Of a DNA stretch of 8,288 nucleotides, positions 8,075-8,288 are shown one piece after another (within the stretch, counting starts at the first letter, position 1; every line of letters begins with the position of its first letter). The stretch covers positions 1 through 8,288 of the forward strand of contig DJEQ01000082.1 in the NCBI GenBank assembly GCA_002431355.1, in the 5' to 3' direction. This DNA is from Oribacterium sp. UBA5894. Lineage in GTDB: Bacteria; Bacillota; Clostridia; Lachnospirales; Lachnospiraceae. The position numbers and the translations under genes are program-made. The notes beneath the pieces are model-generated. The model saw nothing but the letters and a program-made list of their open reading frames with translations, was not told the DNA's origin and searched no databases.

Positions 8075-8083
8075 ATGATAGCA
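8075..8083 (-). promoter_or_regulatory. Candidate extended -10 promoter of addBA
   Basis: Read on the minus strand, TGCTATCAT is a TGn extended -10 box (TATCAT at 8075-8080). At the expected -35 position there is no TTGACA; instead a run of seven A residues (8097-8103) lies there. The implied transcript would start near 8068, leaving a leader of roughly 24 nt that contains the ribosome binding site. Extended -10 promoters can work without a good -35 box. No operator such as a LexA (SOS) box was recognised nearby. Confidence 0.45.
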
Positions 8084-8130
8084 CATCCGCGCTGCATTTT
8101 TTTGTACAATACGGAAACTCGTTTTGAGAG

Positions 8131-8268
8131 CTGCGCCAGGGCCGGAGAGCCGCCCATGTTGCTGCCTGTTCACTGCGTCGGAGGCCGGAGGGCCCGCCCG
8201 CAGGAATACTTGCCTCGCTGCGCCGGGCCGGAGGGCCGCCATTCGAAACACAATACTTCGAGGCCGGA
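8131..8268. repeat. GC-rich degenerate tandem repeat, 43-nt period
   Basis: The core GCCGGAG begins at 8141, 8184 and 8227, exactly 43 nt apart. A fourth partial core, GCCGGA, begins at 8263, only 36 nt later. Each full core is preceded by CTGCGCC- or CTGCGTC-like sequence and followed by GCC(C)GCC. The remaining part of the unit is poorly conserved, though AATACTT occurs in the second and third units (8205 and 8252). GGCC...GGCC within the cores could form a short hairpin. A period of 43 is not a multiple of three and no supported reading frame crosses the block, so it is read as intergenic. It lies just upstream of the addBA promoter and may extend the far side of an unseen neighbouring gene. 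Its function is unknown. Confidence 0.5.
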
Positions 8269-8288
8269 AAAATCTAAGTCAGGGACCC

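Noticed and set aside
8045..8251. N-terminal extension of addB to an ATG at 8251
   Set aside because: The extra 69 residues run through the 43-nt repeat block and the candidate promoter. AddB relatives begin just before the Walker A motif, and AGGTGG precedes the ATG at 8044.
8243..8261. TCGAA ... TTCGA inverted repeat as a terminator or operator
   Set aside because: It has a five-base stem with a nine-base loop and no U-run. Such a short match is expected by chance.
8131..8268. CRISPR array
   Set aside because: The repeat core is only about 7 exact bases with degenerate flanks. The units are not identical repeats separated by unique spacers, and no cas gene is present.

Overview
The window looks like a chromosomal segment of a low- to mid-GC Gram-positive bacterium, most likely a Clostridia member of the Lachnospiraceae type. 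This rests on the Firmicutes-type AddAB pair in the order addB-addA, strong AGGAG-like ribosome binding sites, and the general character of the proteins. The genus cannot be named from the sequence. No rRNA, tRNA, CRISPR array, transposase or integrase is visible.

Layout, left to right. Positions 1-215 are relatively AT-rich and hold at most a doubtful 45-codon minus-strand frame and a weak candidate promoter. A plus-strand gene at 216-878 encodes a 220-residue protein that I read as a divergent member of the flavin-dependent thymidylate synthase (ThyX) fold. Its signature catalytic motif is replaced, so it is probably not a working thymidylate synthase. It converges on addA, and the two genes overlap by 8 bp inside a perfect 10-bp palindrome that supplies both stop codons. 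Positions 871-8044 are a two-gene minus-strand operon, addB then addA, overlapping by 35 bp. Upstream of addB are a candidate extended -10 promoter and, at 8131-8268, a non-coding GC-rich block whose core motif recurs with an exact 43-nt period.

How the genes work together. AddA (SF1A helicase plus RecB-family nuclease) and AddB (inactive helicase fold plus an Fe-S-bearing nuclease) form the AddAB helicase-nuclease. It resects double-strand breaks to Chi and prepares 3' ends for RecA. Every motif expected for both subunits is intact, so the complex should be functional. The ThyX-like gene has no evident mechanistic link to AddAB. Its position may be incidental, but the shared stop palindrome means the transcripts of the two units must overlap or terminate inside each other.

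Most of the window is conventional. The points worth a second look are the degenerate ThyX-like protein, the palindromic shared stops, the 43-nt repeat block, and low-complexity insertions inside AddA and AddB. I saw no convincing evidence for a wholly new multi-gene system.
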